Source: Thunnus maccoyii
Taxonomy: Eukaryota; Chordata; Actinopteri; Scombriformes; Scombridae
Length of the DNA stretch: 64,000 bases
NCBI RefSeq assembly: GCF_910596095.1
Contig: NC_056544.1
Coordinates: forward strand, 6,216,655 to 6,280,654
Direction: 5' to 3'
Shown here: piece by piece, positions 22,115 to 34,290 of the stretch
How the letters are laid out: every line of letters begins with the position of its first letter
Numbering within the stretch: position 1 is the first letter of the stretch
Notes under the pieces: model-generated
What the model was told of the DNA's origin: nothing
The model's database searches: none
What the model saw: only the letters and a program-made list of their open reading frames with translations
Program-made: the position numbers and the translations under genes

Positions 22115-22335
22115 TGGCAGTTGACTAAGTAAGCTCAGATGTCTTTCTCCTCTCTCGCCATGTCCTACAGCTCTTCCAGGGGGAACCTGGGGTGTTCACA
22201 GACAGATGCAATATTCAATACCTCCAGCATGTTCTGAGGCTGCCCATGGGTCTCCTCCCAGCTGGACATGCCTGGAACACCTTCACAGGGAGGCGTCCAG
22301 GAGGCATCCTGATCAGATATCTGAACCACCCATTA
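22115..22335 (-). mobile_element. 3' fragment of a non-LTR retrotransposon (LINE) polyprotein
   Basis: On the minus strand a decayed frame reads R-M-P-P-G-R-L-P-V-K-V-F-Q-A-C-P-A-G-R-R-P-M-G, followed by remnants of a C-terminal W-R-x-x and E-E-L-like region. This matches the C-terminal segment downstream of the reverse transcriptase in fish Rex1/L2-like LINEs as I recall them. Stops interrupt it, and the rest of the element is absent. Confidence 0.65.
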
Positions 22336-24462
22336 ATTAGCTTCTATTGACACAAATGAACAGTGATTCTACTCCAAGCTCCTGTAGAAGCTCCTGTATT
22401 CCAAGACCTTGTTCCTTAGTCCTTAGAGATAGGCCCTCCATAAACTGTGCTTTTAAATGTATCCTTATTTGTGTGACTAAGGAAGCAACCTTTAAGAAAT
22501 GGACAATGGTATGCTTAACTTCCATGTTTGCTCTTCATGTACATCTACATTACATGTACCAAACTGTGTGCATAAGGGAGAAGAGGAACAATCTCTCAGA
22601 AGTGGACATAAATATGCACATTTAGAGTTTATGAGCATGAGAAAGAGTGTGGTAGAAAAGAAAGTAAGAGAAAGAGGCAGAGAAAATGATAGTGGGGGAG
22701 CAGCTTCTATAAAACAATGGAGCCATAGTTAGATAGCTGCTGCTGGTTCTTTGTCACAGACTATAGCTATAGGCTGACAATGCTCACACTTAATACTAAG
22801 TTGAGCTGTGCACACACAACTCCCTGGTTTTCTTCTCCATCCAGCAGGACCAACCACCTTTCATCAAGACAGGAGAACTTCAAGCAAATTGCCAGTGTTA
22901 CCATGGTCATTACAGGTAATTCCAGGTTATTAATGCCTAACATGCCAATCACATTGTGGTACATCACCCTTTCATTATCCGACCCAGAGTATTTTCTCTT
23001 CCTTGCCATGTCTAGTTTTTATTATTGTCTCAATCCCTCACTCATCCCCACTGAATCACTTTCTTTTTTGTCTGTATCTCTTTAGTCAGAGCATTCTCTA
23101 AAGCACTGTTATTTGAGCTGCTGTGAAACTGGATCTTGGGGGAGACGGATGTACTTAATTGTAGCAAATAGAAAATCAGTTGGGTTTTTTTTGTTTTGTT
23201 TTGTTTTTGGGTAACATGAGAATTCCTGGGTACATTTTCAAAGCTACTTCATCTTGACTTGTCAAAGTAAAAGTTGTCATCTGTAAAGCATCAGATTTTT
23301 ATGCATTTTGCAGTCCAGTGTCAAAACATGGTGGCAGGGAATGTGTGCTTATTGTTGTAAAAACGAATATAGTGATGATATTTGGCTAAGACATGTAGTT
23401 AGCATGACTAGTCACTCTGTAAAAAGACTAAAACACCTAATATTGGGATGTGATACTGTCCTCTCCAAAAATATAGCATGGGTTATTTGCTGAAACAATC
23501 CAAAACAACCTTTGTTCTTGGTCATGGCCAGCAGAAAAAGTACTGTGATGTTCTCACAGAGGAAGCTGAGGTGGATGTATGGGTGCACTATCTTAACCAT
23601 GACCACAAGACTTCCGTTAACTGAACAGATGTAGTTACCACATGTGCTGCATAACAGGAAATGATCAGACCTGCAGTAGGTGTCTAATTGAATGGCAATG
23701 GCTAAACATACTGGCTACACACACGTATACATGTTTTATGTATTTTATCATGTTTTAAATACCTTACTCTGTGTGTTCTATGTTTTACCAGGCTGCGAGA
23801 CAAATTTCATAGCACAGCAGTGAAACATTATACTGTAGTAGTTTACTACTGTAGTAAACATTTTATCATTCTATGAAACAGGATGTTACAACTCTGGAAA
23901 GTCATGGTGGCAATCATTTACGATAAATAAAGTTATCTTGTAAAGTAATTACTGGAAATGTGCATTTGCATGTATTTGACAGACCAACGTAGCACCTTGC
24001 TGGATGACGTTGAGCCTTGTGTGTGTACAGTATTTGACTGCTGGACAGTTTGTGTTTATTTACCCAGCAAACTGCCAAAATACCAATTGTACTTTAGCTG
24101 TAAACTGGCCAGCAAAAGATGCCTTGAATGTGTCTATTGAAGTGTGCCTCTGTGTTTCTGTTCAGCTCAGCCTCTAACTGAACTCAGAACTCACAAGAGA
24201 CTCCAGTTCTTTCTGTTATTTCTCTCCAGTCTCTCTCCTTTTCCCTCTCGTTTTATACGTTTATGAAGTAGATCCATAAAGCTTTGGGATACACGCACCT
24301 TTTTTGCTCCAAGTTGAAAAATTTTCAACTGACGTAGATATTTCTTTGTGTCAATTTGCACTGCCCCAGGCAAATCTTCATTTTTCTATTAACTTTGTAT
24401 GTAAAAAAACATACAGTAGATACAGTATAGACAGTCAATCATTTACACCTTTTGGACAATTT
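22336..24462. other. Intergenic DNA, nothing recognised
   Basis: Several 60-100 codon frames (22767-23009 minus, 22780-23085 plus) have no splice sites or motifs. A T/G-rich run (TTTTTTTTGTTTTGTTTTG) lies at 23185-23207. Confidence 0.4.
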
Positions 24463-24697
24463 AAGGCGTTTTCAAACCTATGAGGTGGATCGAGGTTAGA
24501 TCACATTCCCACCACGAACAATTTGTTTGTGACCGGACAGAGACAACGTCCTCAAAGGGTCTTGGTGCAGTTGTTTTGGTCCGCAACTGAGTACAATTCC
24601 TCTTGTCAGATCTGTAGCAAGTACAAATCGTAGCAAACGAACCAATTCACAAGTCCAATTCCTCTGGACTAAACTTAGCAAGTTTGAAAATGCCTCA
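24463..24697. mobile_element. Short inverted-repeat element (MITE-like), ~235 bp
   Basis: The left end AAGGCGTTTTCAAACCT and the reverse complement of the right end (GAGGCATTTTCAAACTTG) are inverted repeats with few mismatches. There is no coding capacity. It is probably a non-autonomous DNA transposon. Confidence 0.6.
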
Positions 24698-25624
24698 AGA
24701 GTCTCCAGTTAACTTAACCTATATGTCTTTGGACTGTACAAGACGCCTGGAGCATCCGGAGGAGACCAAAGCAATAAATTTAATCCAGGACCTTTCTGCT
24801 GTGAGGTGACACTGCTAACCAGTGCAACACTGTGCTAGCCTTAAATGAGAAAATACAGTGTTGCAAAAGCAGTAAAGGGATGTTACTAACATGAAAGACA
24901 AAAATGCAGTAGTGCTTTTGTGTACTATGAGTAACACTTTGTAAAAATCGGCAGACACATCTCTGAAAAATAGGACTAGTAGGTTTCTGGGGAATTCAAT
25001 ATATTTTACCTTGGATCCAAGTCTGTTTGAAGGAGCAGATCACAAAAACAGAAAGAGAAACACAATATGGAGATGTTAACAAGCCATTTTCTCTCCACTT
25101 CTATTTGCCCAGATGGAGACCAATCAGAAAGTGGCAGAATGGCCAATCACAAACAGTAGCCTTGGAAATAGCCAATTAGGCCTGTTTGTCTGTGAGGACA
25201 AAGGAAGTGATATTGCGGAGTGATTGCACCAGCGCTGAGCTACACAAAAATGGCACCTTTGCTTGTTGCCTTCCAACCCTAATTTTCCAGGAGTGTGAGA
25301 TCTTGATTGCATCGGTGCCAGCAACAGAGGACGTCTCATTATTGCACCAAAACAATCACCACCTCAGAGGCAAAAAACAGAGATTTTGTTTTCATTAGGG
25401 AGCTATTGAGTCACCATCTCTCAAGTCAAGGCCAGCAGATATGCACACACACACACACACACACACGCAATGAGGCTCTAGTCTGGCAATTTTATTCAAA
25501 AGATTTGTACCTTACTCCAGTCCACTTAATGAAGCTGTAAATTTAGAGACATGAGAGCCTTTACAGTGCTCCTCTGAGAGCTTCTACAATGATCCTGGGA
25601 CTGAGCTGGTTAATTAACTGATTG
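24698..25624. other. Intergenic DNA with a non-repetitive block at 25080-25400
   Basis: 25080-25400 is balanced in composition, non-repetitive and rich in CCAAT motifs (four ACCAAT/GCCAAT cores at 25119-25178); possibly regulatory, by inference only. A (CA)n run lies at 25442-25466. Confidence 0.3.
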
Positions 25625-25870
25625 TTTGCTTGGCTGGAAGCCAGAGAGAAATAGGGTAGATGCAGAGAGAGACAAGAAGGAGAGGAAAAGAGCGGACATG
25701 AGGAGAAAGAACAGAGGAGAATGGGAGTAAAGACAAGTGAAAAGGAAAGAAACAGGGTGCAGGGGAATGGAAGATACAAAAGAGAGAAAAGGGGGAAAAG
25801 AAGAAATGGTAAGTGAAAGGAGGAGGAAATTATGTGAAAATTAAGAAAAAGGAAACAGAAGATTAGCCAA
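25625..25870. repeat. Purine-rich (GA) tract
   Basis: About 240 bases consist almost only of A and G on the plus strand. The minus-strand frame at 25561-25779 (Ser/Leu/Phe-rich) is a by-product. Confidence 0.8.
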
Positions 25871-25944
25871 AAACTTCAAGGCCAGCATCTATATATTATA
25901 TGATCTCAATTTTTGTCAAACAATGTTAATATTCAGATGTTGTA

Positions 25945-26153
25945 ACAGACCTGATGGTGGTGCTAGATGAAAAGTCAGAAGATCACCAAAGTTATGGCAA
26001 ATCATCCTGTGGGGAACATGAATGTGTGAACCAAATATCATGTCAATACATCCAGTTGTTGTTGAGACATTTCTTTCAAAACTGTAAACATCAACCTCAT
26101 GGGGGCGCTAGAGGAAAGCTCACCAAAGTTATTACTAATCATCTTCTGGACAC
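25945..26153 (+). repeat. Dispersed repeat family A, copy 2, left part
   Basis: Shares CTGATGGTGGTGCTAGATG, AAAAGTCAGAAGATCACCAAAG, CATCCAGTTGTTGTTGAGA and GGGGGCGCTAGAGGAAAGC with copy 1. It is cut at CTGGACAC by the hAT element and resumes at 28920. Confidence 0.8.
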
Positions 26154-26399
26154 CAGGGCCAGCATTGGGGGTGGGCCAGACTGGACTGGGCCCGCTCATT
26201 TGAATTCCCTGCCCACTGATGGCAGCCCTGCCCTGCCCTCACATATAAACCAATTTGTGATTAATGTAATTTTGACCTGTGATGCTCAAGTGATGTGATG
26301 CTGCATCAAACTTGAATTTTGAATAAAGTTGGCAGGTGGAATTGGCTAACAGTGTAACCACTTCACTGATAAGTTTGCAATCTGTAGCCCATTAACAAA

Positions 26400-28700
26400 A
26401 TGGACATCAGATATTGGTTTTCAAAAAAAAGCCTATCCCAACCAGCATATCAGCATCCTTGCTCTCTATGCCACCAGTGCTGCCACCAGCCTGTGAGCCC
26501 TCCACTTCTCTTGACACTACAACATTGCTGGCGCCACAACCAGCAACATCAGCCTCCTCAAGCTCAGCTTCAACAACAGCTGCTGTCACTCCTGCTGCTA
26601 AACAGATTAGACCAGAGCAAGCAGAGGCCCCGGATGACCTCTGGTGATAATATGCCTCAGCCAGGTAAAACTGGACACGTTTCCAGCTTGAATGATTTCA
26701 GGGAAGAAATGGGCTTTTGCAAGTGCATGGTACCACAACAGACCCTGGCTGGAATATTCAGTTAAAGCGTACGCAGCCTTGTGTTTTCCATGCCGCAAAT
26801 TTGGTAATGCTACTTCACCAGATTCAGTGTTTGCTGTCAAAAGGATTTTGTGACTGGAAGCACACGTTAGAAACAAATAAATAATTGCACAGACATGCCA
26901 CTTCAAAAGAACATACCATATGTGAGACAATTTGTGCACAAAGATCAGTTGGCCCGCGGCCCGCGGGACATGCCTACTCAGCCATCCCGCTATCTGATGG
27001 AAGCTTGAGAGCGGCTTTCACAGCTGTCAATCATCACGTCACAGCCCCTTTCTATATTGTCAAATAACTAATTAAAAACAAACCTATCAGAAAAATGAGC
27101 ACATGAAAGTACATCAGTATTTAACTGATGTGTACTCTGATTTTTTAGTTTGGCTCATGCCCCATCTGCTAACATAGAGGGGGCGGGATTTATGACCTAT
27201 ACTGCAGCCAGCCTCCAGGGGGGTGATTGAGATGTTTTGGTTGCACTTTTGGGGAGCTGTCATGACGTCCATCTTTACATACAGTCAATGAACAGAACCA
27301 GGAAGTTGGCTGTTCCTATCACTCTTTGAATATACCCTGCAAAAACAAACCATTCCCCACAAGGCAACATACACATCCCATGATATCGAAAATTAACTGA
27401 TAGCATCAATGAGCACCTTAGTGACAGAGCATATTATCGGGGACATAGGGGATTCTTTTATACTATTGAAGTTGACGGAACGAGGGATCCTACAGGGCAG
27501 AAGAAAATTTCCATCGTAATTGGGTTTGTTGATAGGAATTATGAAATTAGAGAGCACTTAGCAGAGAGAGAATACTCAGCAAATTGTATGATGGAGCCGC
27601 ACTGATGTTGCACAAGCACAAAGGTGTATAGAAAATTCTTCAGGATGAATTGCAGGGAAATTCCTTACATACATTGTTTTGATCATCAACTCCATCTGGT
27701 CGTAGTTCATGCAATATCTACAGAGGTGCCAATCATAGATTTCTCCAGTATTTGCAACCTTCTGTACATGTTCATAAGAAAGCCTGAGGTCGCCGTTCAT
27801 TACAAGGGGGCAACACTAAAACATCTGCTTGAGCAACGCTGGATTAGGCACTTGGCCACTGTGCAAGTTGTACTGAAATCTCATCAGGATATATTCGAAC
27901 TGTTGAATCGGGTTGAACAATCGGGCTGGTTTGTGCCATTTCAAAGCCTGTAGTTTCAGGTTTATTGCACTTCTGGTGAACAAGATTTCGTTGCTTCGTT
28001 AGCCACCTAATAGACTGCTGCAGTCCCAGGTCATGGATCTCCTGACAGCCGACAAACTGGTGAATTCTGCCACAGAATGTGTTGAGTGTCTCTGCAGTGA
28101 CACAGAGTTCAGTGAGATCAGTGTAGGCCTGATGCAGCCAGCCAAAGCCAAAAAAAGACGTACAACAACCAACATGCATCTTTGAGATTATGTCATTGAA
28201 CAATCAATGGGAGTGCAAAAAAACGATCAGGAAGACAACACACATAACGTGGAGCCTCGGACATTGTTTTATGGTCGTATTGATGCGGTGTGTGAAGAAA
28301 TGGCCTGGCACTTTGGAGAACGTAACAGTGTGCTCTTGGAATCACTCGTCTCACTTGAAAACTCGATTGGAGTTGACCAGCAGCAAACTTGAGGATGATG
28401 AATATGCTATTGCCAGACAGTTTCTCTGCACACACATGGAATTATCTTCCCTGCCCTCAGTTGATAGGAAATGGACTCTGAAAACTCTTCTCACCACCTG
28501 CACATAAGACCCTAGAAGCAATGCCAAGTGTCCTAATAGCACTTAAGTCTGCATTAACATTTGGGGCCTCCACTGCCATCTGTGAGAACTCTCTCAGCAT
28601 TGAAAAACGTCTTCAGTGATCAGAGAAGGCGTATGCTTCACCAACACAAAGCTCACCTGATTCAACTACGTTTTGAAAAGGATCAGAGGGTGAGTGGACT
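26400..28700 (+). pseudogene. Decayed hAT (ZMYM/TTF-type) transposase
   Basis: Begins M-D-I-R-Y-W-F-S-K-K, a start seen in TTF-zinc-finger hAT transposases. Near 26700-26870 come pieces of the zinc-finger region (C-V-F-H-A..C/R-K-F-G-N and K-G-F-C-D-W-K-H-T-L-E-T). Near 27640-27910 there is the core with C-F-D-H-Q-L-H-L-V-V-V-H-A and H-L-L-E-Q-R-W-I-R-H-L-A-T-V. At 28010-28390 come N-R-L-L-Q-S-Q-V-M-D-L-L-T and F-G-E-R-N-S-V-L-L-E-S-L. At 28575-28690 is the C-terminal dimerisation segment R-R-R-M-L-H-Q-H-K-A-H-L-I-Q-L. Multiple frameshifts and stops, plus a foreign repeat at 27150-27293, make it non-functional. Confidence 0.85.
27150..27293. repeat. Teleost repeat B fragment nested in the hAT element
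   Basis: Contains TATGACCTATACTGCAGCC, AGCCTCCAGGGGGGTGATTG, GAGATGTTTTGGTTGCACTT and CGTCCATCTTTACATACAGT. The end CATTGACTGTATGTAAAGATGGAC (reverse complement) matches the start of the repeat at 41002 (CATAGACTGTATAAAAATATGGAC). It is familiar as a widespread fish repeat. Confidence 0.6.
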
Positions 28701-28919
28701 ATTTTCATATTTATTGTTTCAGCGGCAGGTTACAATAGTAATACTAACATATAATTATAAAATGCTTTTCGTCAACAAATACATTAAAGTGATGTGTAGT
28801 GTGCCAGTGTGCATGCACTGCAGCTGTTGTTGCTATTTTGCAGTTGCCTTGGTGAATTTGTGTGCTCCCTCACGAAAATCCAATGCCCATCCTATTGATT
28901 TGCTCTAGCGCTGGGTCCG

Positions 28920-29000
28920 CTGGACACCATGAATGTCAATTTCATGGCATCCATCCAACATTTGTTGAGATATTTCAGTCTGGACCAAAGTGGCAGCACT
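28920..29000 (+). repeat. Dispersed repeat family A, copy 2, right part
   Basis: Resumes the interrupted copy: GGACACCATGAATGTCAATT, CATCCATCCAACATTTGTTG, AGATATTTCAGTCTGGACC. Joining it to 26145 through one CTGGACAC restores a continuous family A copy. Confidence 0.8.
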
Positions 29001-29800
29001 GCAGCTGAGCAGCACTTGAGTGAGGAAGAAATCCTGTGCAACCTTTGATTTTTTCTACATGGTTTGTATGGATTTTATTGGAAAACACCTCTCTCTGTTC
29101 GAGTTAATTAACGTTTTTTGCTACTGTACACCAACATGAAATCATGTTTCCCCACCTGCAGTTGCTAAGATGACTGAAAGCAACAAGAACCTGATACATT
29201 GTATGATGGCCTTGAATCAGGGCCGATTTAAACCTGACATTTGCATCTCTTGTTTGGCCACCCAAATGTGGATTTGCTGACAAAAGTCATGACATTTTAT
29301 TATCCCTCACTTCCTCTTGTACTATATGTGTCTATTACAAATTACAATAAAAAAGCTCTTCTCATTTATCCTAAGAATCAATTTTGTATGTTGCTATTTA
29401 AACTATTAATATCTACATGGTAAAGATTTATTTTCATTTGAATACTTCTAATTTGTAGACTGTAGACACATTGCATGCACGTTTTGGTGCTAATTAGTGT
29501 TGAGGAAATCATTTCATATAGTCTAAATGTTAAGGCATATTTCTACAAGTCGAGAACATTTTGATAGAAGTCTTATGTACTTCTGCTGCCAGTCCCTGCA
29601 AGATTGGCTCCACTGACTCCCTTTAAGCTTTGGCACTAATCAACTGTTTTTCCCTGATTCTTGCATAAACTCTTATATTTCAAGAAAAGTGGTCACTGAT
29701 TTTTTTATGTCTAAAAATCACACATTATACTTAAAAGTATTGCACTACAGTAAGATACACATAGACACACACACATGTTCATGTAGTATCATAGTCTTCA
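29001..29800. other. Intergenic DNA, nothing recognised
   Basis: AT-rich sequence between the repeat and the fabp6 3' end. No supported gene. Confidence 0.4.
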
Positions 29801-29810
29801 TTTATTTATT
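29801..29810 (-). terminator. fabp6: Poly(A) signals of fabp6
   Basis: Two overlapping AATAAA hexamers on the minus strand (29801-29806 and 29805-29810), about 56-65 bases after the stop codon. Confidence 0.75.
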
Positions 29811-29865
29811 GCAGTGGCTGTAGTTCTGAGTTCTCCATTGTAACTAATAAGGGGTGAAAGGTCAG

Positions 29866-31172
29866 TCAGCAGCACATCTTCTTGCTGGTTCTCTTCAGCA
29901 CTACAGACCCTGCTTTAGAGGTCTAAAAGACAAAAAAAAGAAGTAAATTATTACAACAGGAAATAGATTATTCCAGTACCTTGTTATACTTCAATATAAT
30001 ATATAAATCAAAATATATTTCTATGCTCCTAAGTGAAATGATATAGTACAACAGCGTGAGTAAAATGTAAATGGTGCCTATAATAGTTCCCAATATAACT
30101 ACCTGGTCATAACTATATCTGCTTTAGTTTGTGACTGATTGTTCCAACCTAAAATCATCGTTAAACACATTGAAATTCACATTTGTATGCCGAAATACAT
30201 TATTATACAGTTTCCAATCCAAATAAATGTGTTAACTTTTGAATATTGTCATTTTTAAGTTAATTCTTGAAGTTTTCAGAAAAGCTGAATCTGGAATGGA
30301 AACAAAAGGACCTGCAAATACTCAATCTCCGGTTACATTTGGAGAATCATCTCACACAGACTTAGGTTTAAAGTGAGACTGAGAATGAATTGCTTGTTAA
30401 GATCGGCCTCTTTCACACTACTCTGTGTGACAGAGTCTTGTAAGCGAATGCTTATCCCCGGCTGCGGAAATATAACATTAATGACTGTAATGATCCCTGC
30501 AGGGTGTTTAGTATAATAACTGCTGCCATCGTGCCTGGTTCTCAGCACTTAAAGCCTAAGTGAGTGAGCGTGTTTACCTCGATGAGCTTGCCTCCGCTGA
30601 TCTCAGAGGTGTGGTGGTAGTTGGGGAAGGTCACGTTCAGCTTGCCTCCCTCCATGTGCACTGTGGCCTAAAAACACACAGGTTATAATCAGTCAGGGTA
30701 GCGAGGAGCATTCATCCATCTATGTATCCATTCCTTTCTGCTGGGTTTGTAAGCACCTTCATGGTTTCATCCAGTTTTGGATTCCTTCCCTCCTACCTTG
30801 AATTTCTTTCCTCCGATGGTCTCCATGTCACACTCCTTGCCGATGGTGAACATGTTGGTGACTTTGGCGTTTGTGGGGTAGATCTGGGTCCAGGTGAAGT
30901 TATCGCCATCCTGGGTCACCTCTGTGATCAGCTTGTAGTCACGGCCCTTCTCAATGATGTCACTGGGGATACCTGGAGTGGGAAAAAGAAGAGAACGGTG
31001 AGGTTATTAGAGCCTAATTCCAGTTTAGACATTCAGAGACGCAAATATATGAAAGCAAAATGGATGTATTATTTGGCTGAAGAGGCTTTTTTGATTCAGT
31101 CTCACCCAGCAGCTTGCAGAACTCATCGTATCCCTCCTGGGATTCTGTTTCCCATTTTCCAGTGAAGGCCAT
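29866..31172 (-). CDS. fabp6: Fatty acid binding protein 6 (gastrotropin, ileal bile-acid binding), 4 exons
   Basis: Exons in transcript order: 31106-31172, 30797-30972, 30578-30667, 29866-29922 (390 bases, 129 aa). This is the standard four-exon FABP structure with GT/AG sites and continuous phases. It starts [20 protein letters not shown] (FABP family signature) and contains [16 protein letters not shown] and [11 protein letters not shown]. The Fabp6 group is favoured over Fabp1 or Fabp10 by this N-terminus and by [11 protein letters not shown]. It is a small cytosolic beta-barrel that carries bile acids and fatty acids in gut epithelium. The start ATG has a strong context (ACAATGG) and lies about 90 bases from a TATA box. 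The C-terminus, K-R-T-S-K-K-M-C-C, is unusual in ending with two cysteines. Confidence 0.95.
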
Positions 31173-31262
31173 TGTGGTGGTGTTGCGAGTGGAGGCGTGA
31201 GAGCAGAGATGCTGAGGCAAGCTGAGGGAAGAGCAAGGTACTGAGACCAAGACGCTTCCCTG

Positions 31263-31270
31263 TTTATATA
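31263..31270 (-). promoter_or_regulatory. fabp6: TATA box of fabp6
   Basis: TATATAAA on the minus strand, about 91 bases upstream of the ATG. Initiation near 31235-31240 would give a 5' UTR of roughly 65 bases. Confidence 0.7.
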
Positions 31271-31272
31271 CT

Positions 31273-34059
31273 CACACCTCTCGCCACCTGCCTCATCTGC
31301 ATGTGATGTCACAAGAGTGCAATCACGGCTGAAGATGATGATTACAACAGGCTAGGAGGGAGAGGGGCAATAACCCACATAAACGGACGTTTATTGAGTC
31401 CCCAAGCAGCGAGTAAAACAGTGACTGCTCAGCAGGTCAATGAACTCTCCTGCGATGGCTTTATGGTCACACACTCTACTTTTACTGCGGTGGACTCTAA
31501 AATCAAAGAAGAGCTTTGTTTTAAAATACAATCTATCTATTTGAAGTAGTTTGTTATCTCTAAAAAGGAAACTGTCTGGTGTGTAAAAGAGATCACTGCA
31601 TACTTATTCAAGGTCTTTATTCAGAGAGCAGCATCTAAAAAGTGCCAGACTATGATGAAAGTTTGTGACACAGTATGACTTATTTCATGAGTACTTTACA
31701 AAATCTAGTTATAAAACATTAAATAATTATTTTAGTGTTTATTGTGCTCAAATGGCATGTATTCCTAAATAAAGTTGTGTTTAAAGAACAAGGCTGGTAA
31801 CATTCTACATTTTTGTTGTTTCTAAATCCCATGAAAAGACCAAAACCAACAATGTGTAAGTTGGTCTCTCGATACTTTCTGACTCTCCCACCCTGTCTGT
31901 GGCTCTCAGCCAAGTCCATTTGTTTCTACTGAGGACATAAATAATAAAAACAGGTCATGAACATATACTTTATTTTGTAAAGAGGCTTAAAAGTTTCCCA
32001 AATCAGCTGCTTTCTGTAATTTTTAGCAAACATTATGTAAACCGGAGAAAATTGTGCTTTTGCAACAGAATGGTTGCTGCAAAGAGTCTGAGAGGCAACA
32101 AGAACTTTGCTGGAGAACTAACTGTCCCTTAACAAGCACATACTATTGCTGTCACTTTTAATTCAAAATTTGACCATTTGAACTTAATCATAAAATCTGT
32201 AAAATGTGTTCAAAATTCGCAGTATGTGTACAACTCAAAGGTCCACTTACTTGCTTTTTGGAACTTTAACTGAAAATTAACAGTCTGCAAGCACAACAAG
32301 TCGTGTCAAGTACTCTGACAGGGAGGTGTCTGCAGTTTGTACTCTGATGTATTGCAGAAAACATTGCTGAACTGATGATCAATCATAATCATCAGACCAT
32401 GTGTCCTAAAAAGAAGAAAGATGTGGATAAAGGTAAGGCTGTTTGGACACTTTGTAAAACACAGGTGCTTTACAGTGATGTTACCACAATATCCCTCAAG
32501 TGAGGCAGCAGAGGCATTGAAAATCAACAGGAAAACATCAGTTCTTTTCAGATCATGCTTGCATTCAAATTATTTTGAACGCTTGACGTGTCAGTACCCA
32601 TTTCCTCTAACTAGATTTTTTTGAAAAAGTGCCCTAAAACATACATGAAAATGATGTTGACAGTAGCTAACTAAATCAACAGTATCAAAACCTCAGCACA
32701 TGAGGAGGAGAATGTTGGGATGGTGGAGGGAGCGGCGCTGGCATGAGGGTGTCGGCAGTGTAATAGTGACAAGTGTAAAGTTATAACGGCCACACTGCAA
32801 ATACTCATGAATATGATTGGACGTCAGTAATGGTGAAGCATAAATGAAACAGCTGATGCAAATCAGCTAATGACAGACACAACTTCGGTGGCCTCCCTGA
32901 ACTAACTTTATACTCAGTGTGGCTCATTGCTATTCATGTTCAAGTACTACTACTGTGTTAATATAAATTTTATGGCTTTCAATTGAGATTTTTTCCCCTA
33001 TTTTCTTCTTTTTTCTTGATTTTCATAAACCATTTCCCTCAACCAAATGGATTAATCACCACAGATAATTAAAGGACTTCTAACACCAGATATGTGAAAA
33101 TAAAGACATAAAGAAATGGAAAAAAAACCTATAAACAAGTGACAAAACCAACACTTCTTCAATCTTCTTCAAGTAAAAACACTGTAGCACAACCACACCA
33201 TTAACATAATTACAGTATAATGTTGCTTGTACACATTGGTGGCTGAAAATTGTCCATTAAGGTGACTACATGACTGAAGCACCCCAGGCTTTCAATTCTG
33301 ACAAACTGTGAATAGGTAAAAGCTTTTGATGCTGCACTTAACTTCGATCTCACACAATACAGGCATTTTCACAGACCACTGATAGTGTTTCTAAATCATG
33401 AGAAGGCAACATGGCCTTGGAGCTCTTTATAGATACATAAAACATCATATTGGCCAACATCCTATAAAAGACACCCACTATCTTTATCTCTCTTTTACTC
33501 TCTCTCTCTCTCACACACAGACACTCACACGAGAGGTCAGTGTTCTGAAGGGCAGAAATGCAGTAAAAAAAAAAACACCCTCCACTACCTTCCACTTTAT
33601 ATTTCTTTTGCTTCAGCTAGGTGAATTGTGTTTGACAACGTTTCAGTTTGACTTTTAACCCTCTTGCCTTTGACCCTGCAGCGTTCACACTCTGGAGGCT
33701 GATGCAGCATTTTGTGCAGAATTTCCAAGCTACTGTATGATGCAGACTTTGTCATGCACATTTCCTCTTATGGTTTCCACAGATATTGCTCTAATGTGAG
33801 GTGTTGAATTTGTCTGATATTTCTGTTGTACTTTGCGGTAAATGTATAGTTGAACCTATTTATATATAGAAGATGAAGCATATTTTTATTCATATCTTGC
33901 CTTTATACAGCATGTCACTCTTGATTAGATCATGTCTTTCCTGAGACCATTCGTCCCTATTGAGCATAATGAGCTACTGCAAGTGCTGAAAAACAGACAG
34001 CAAACACATGGAAATAATAAATGATTTAAAAAAAAAACATTAAAAAAGTCAATATATTG
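31273..34059. other. Upstream intergenic DNA of fabp6; candidate regulatory block at 32735-32890
   Basis: No supported gene. 32735-32890 is non-repetitive and contains ATGCAAAT/TGATGCAAATCAGC and CATGAATATGATTGG motifs, so it might be regulatory (inference). A CT-rich run lies at 33480-33520. Confidence 0.3.
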
Positions 34060-34290
34060 CTCTAGGGTGCTGGTCTGCCGGTCAGTCCAACACTTTAGTC
34101 TAGACTGAAATATCTCAATACCTATTAGATTAGCCTCTGCTGTACTTTGTGTTTAGTGCTAATTAGCAAATGTTAGCATGCTAACATGCTACACTAACAC
34201 GGTGAACAGTATACCTGCTAAACATCTGTATGTTAGCATTGTCAATGTGGACATATTAGCAATGCTAGATTTTAGCTGCTGTGCTTTGTT
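34060..34290 (-). repeat. Dispersed repeat family A, copy 3
   Basis: Contains GTCTAGACTGAAATATCTCAA, CTGTACTTTGTGTTTAGTGC and TAGCAAATGTTAGCATGCTA, which match copy 4 at 56090-56140 nearly base for base. Repeated GTTAGCATGCTAAC palindromes mark this end of the family. Confidence 0.75.

Larger units (their letters stand above)
26155..28919 (+). mobile_element. hAT-type DNA transposon relic, ~2.77 kb, with target duplication
   Basis: Nine bases, CTGGACACC, occur at 26146-26154 and again at 28920-28928, giving a typical 8-base hAT target duplication plus one shared base. Left end AGGGCCAGCATTGG; right end, reverse-complemented, CGGACCCAGCGCTAG: weakly matching terminal repeats. Inside is a decayed plus-strand transposase. 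The duplication sits exactly where family A sequence is interrupted, which confirms both boundaries. Confidence 0.85.

Noticed and set aside
22780..23085. 101-codon plus-strand frame with a Ser/Leu-rich peptide
   Set aside because: No recognisable motif, weak start and a second overlapping frame on the minus strand; expected by chance.
26607..26939. Minus-strand frame across the hAT relic
   Set aside because: Antisense of the recognisable hAT transposase zinc-finger region; no motifs of its own.
27844..28203. 119-codon minus-strand frame with tryptophan-rich sequence
   Set aside because: Antisense of hAT transposase coding sequence on the plus strand.
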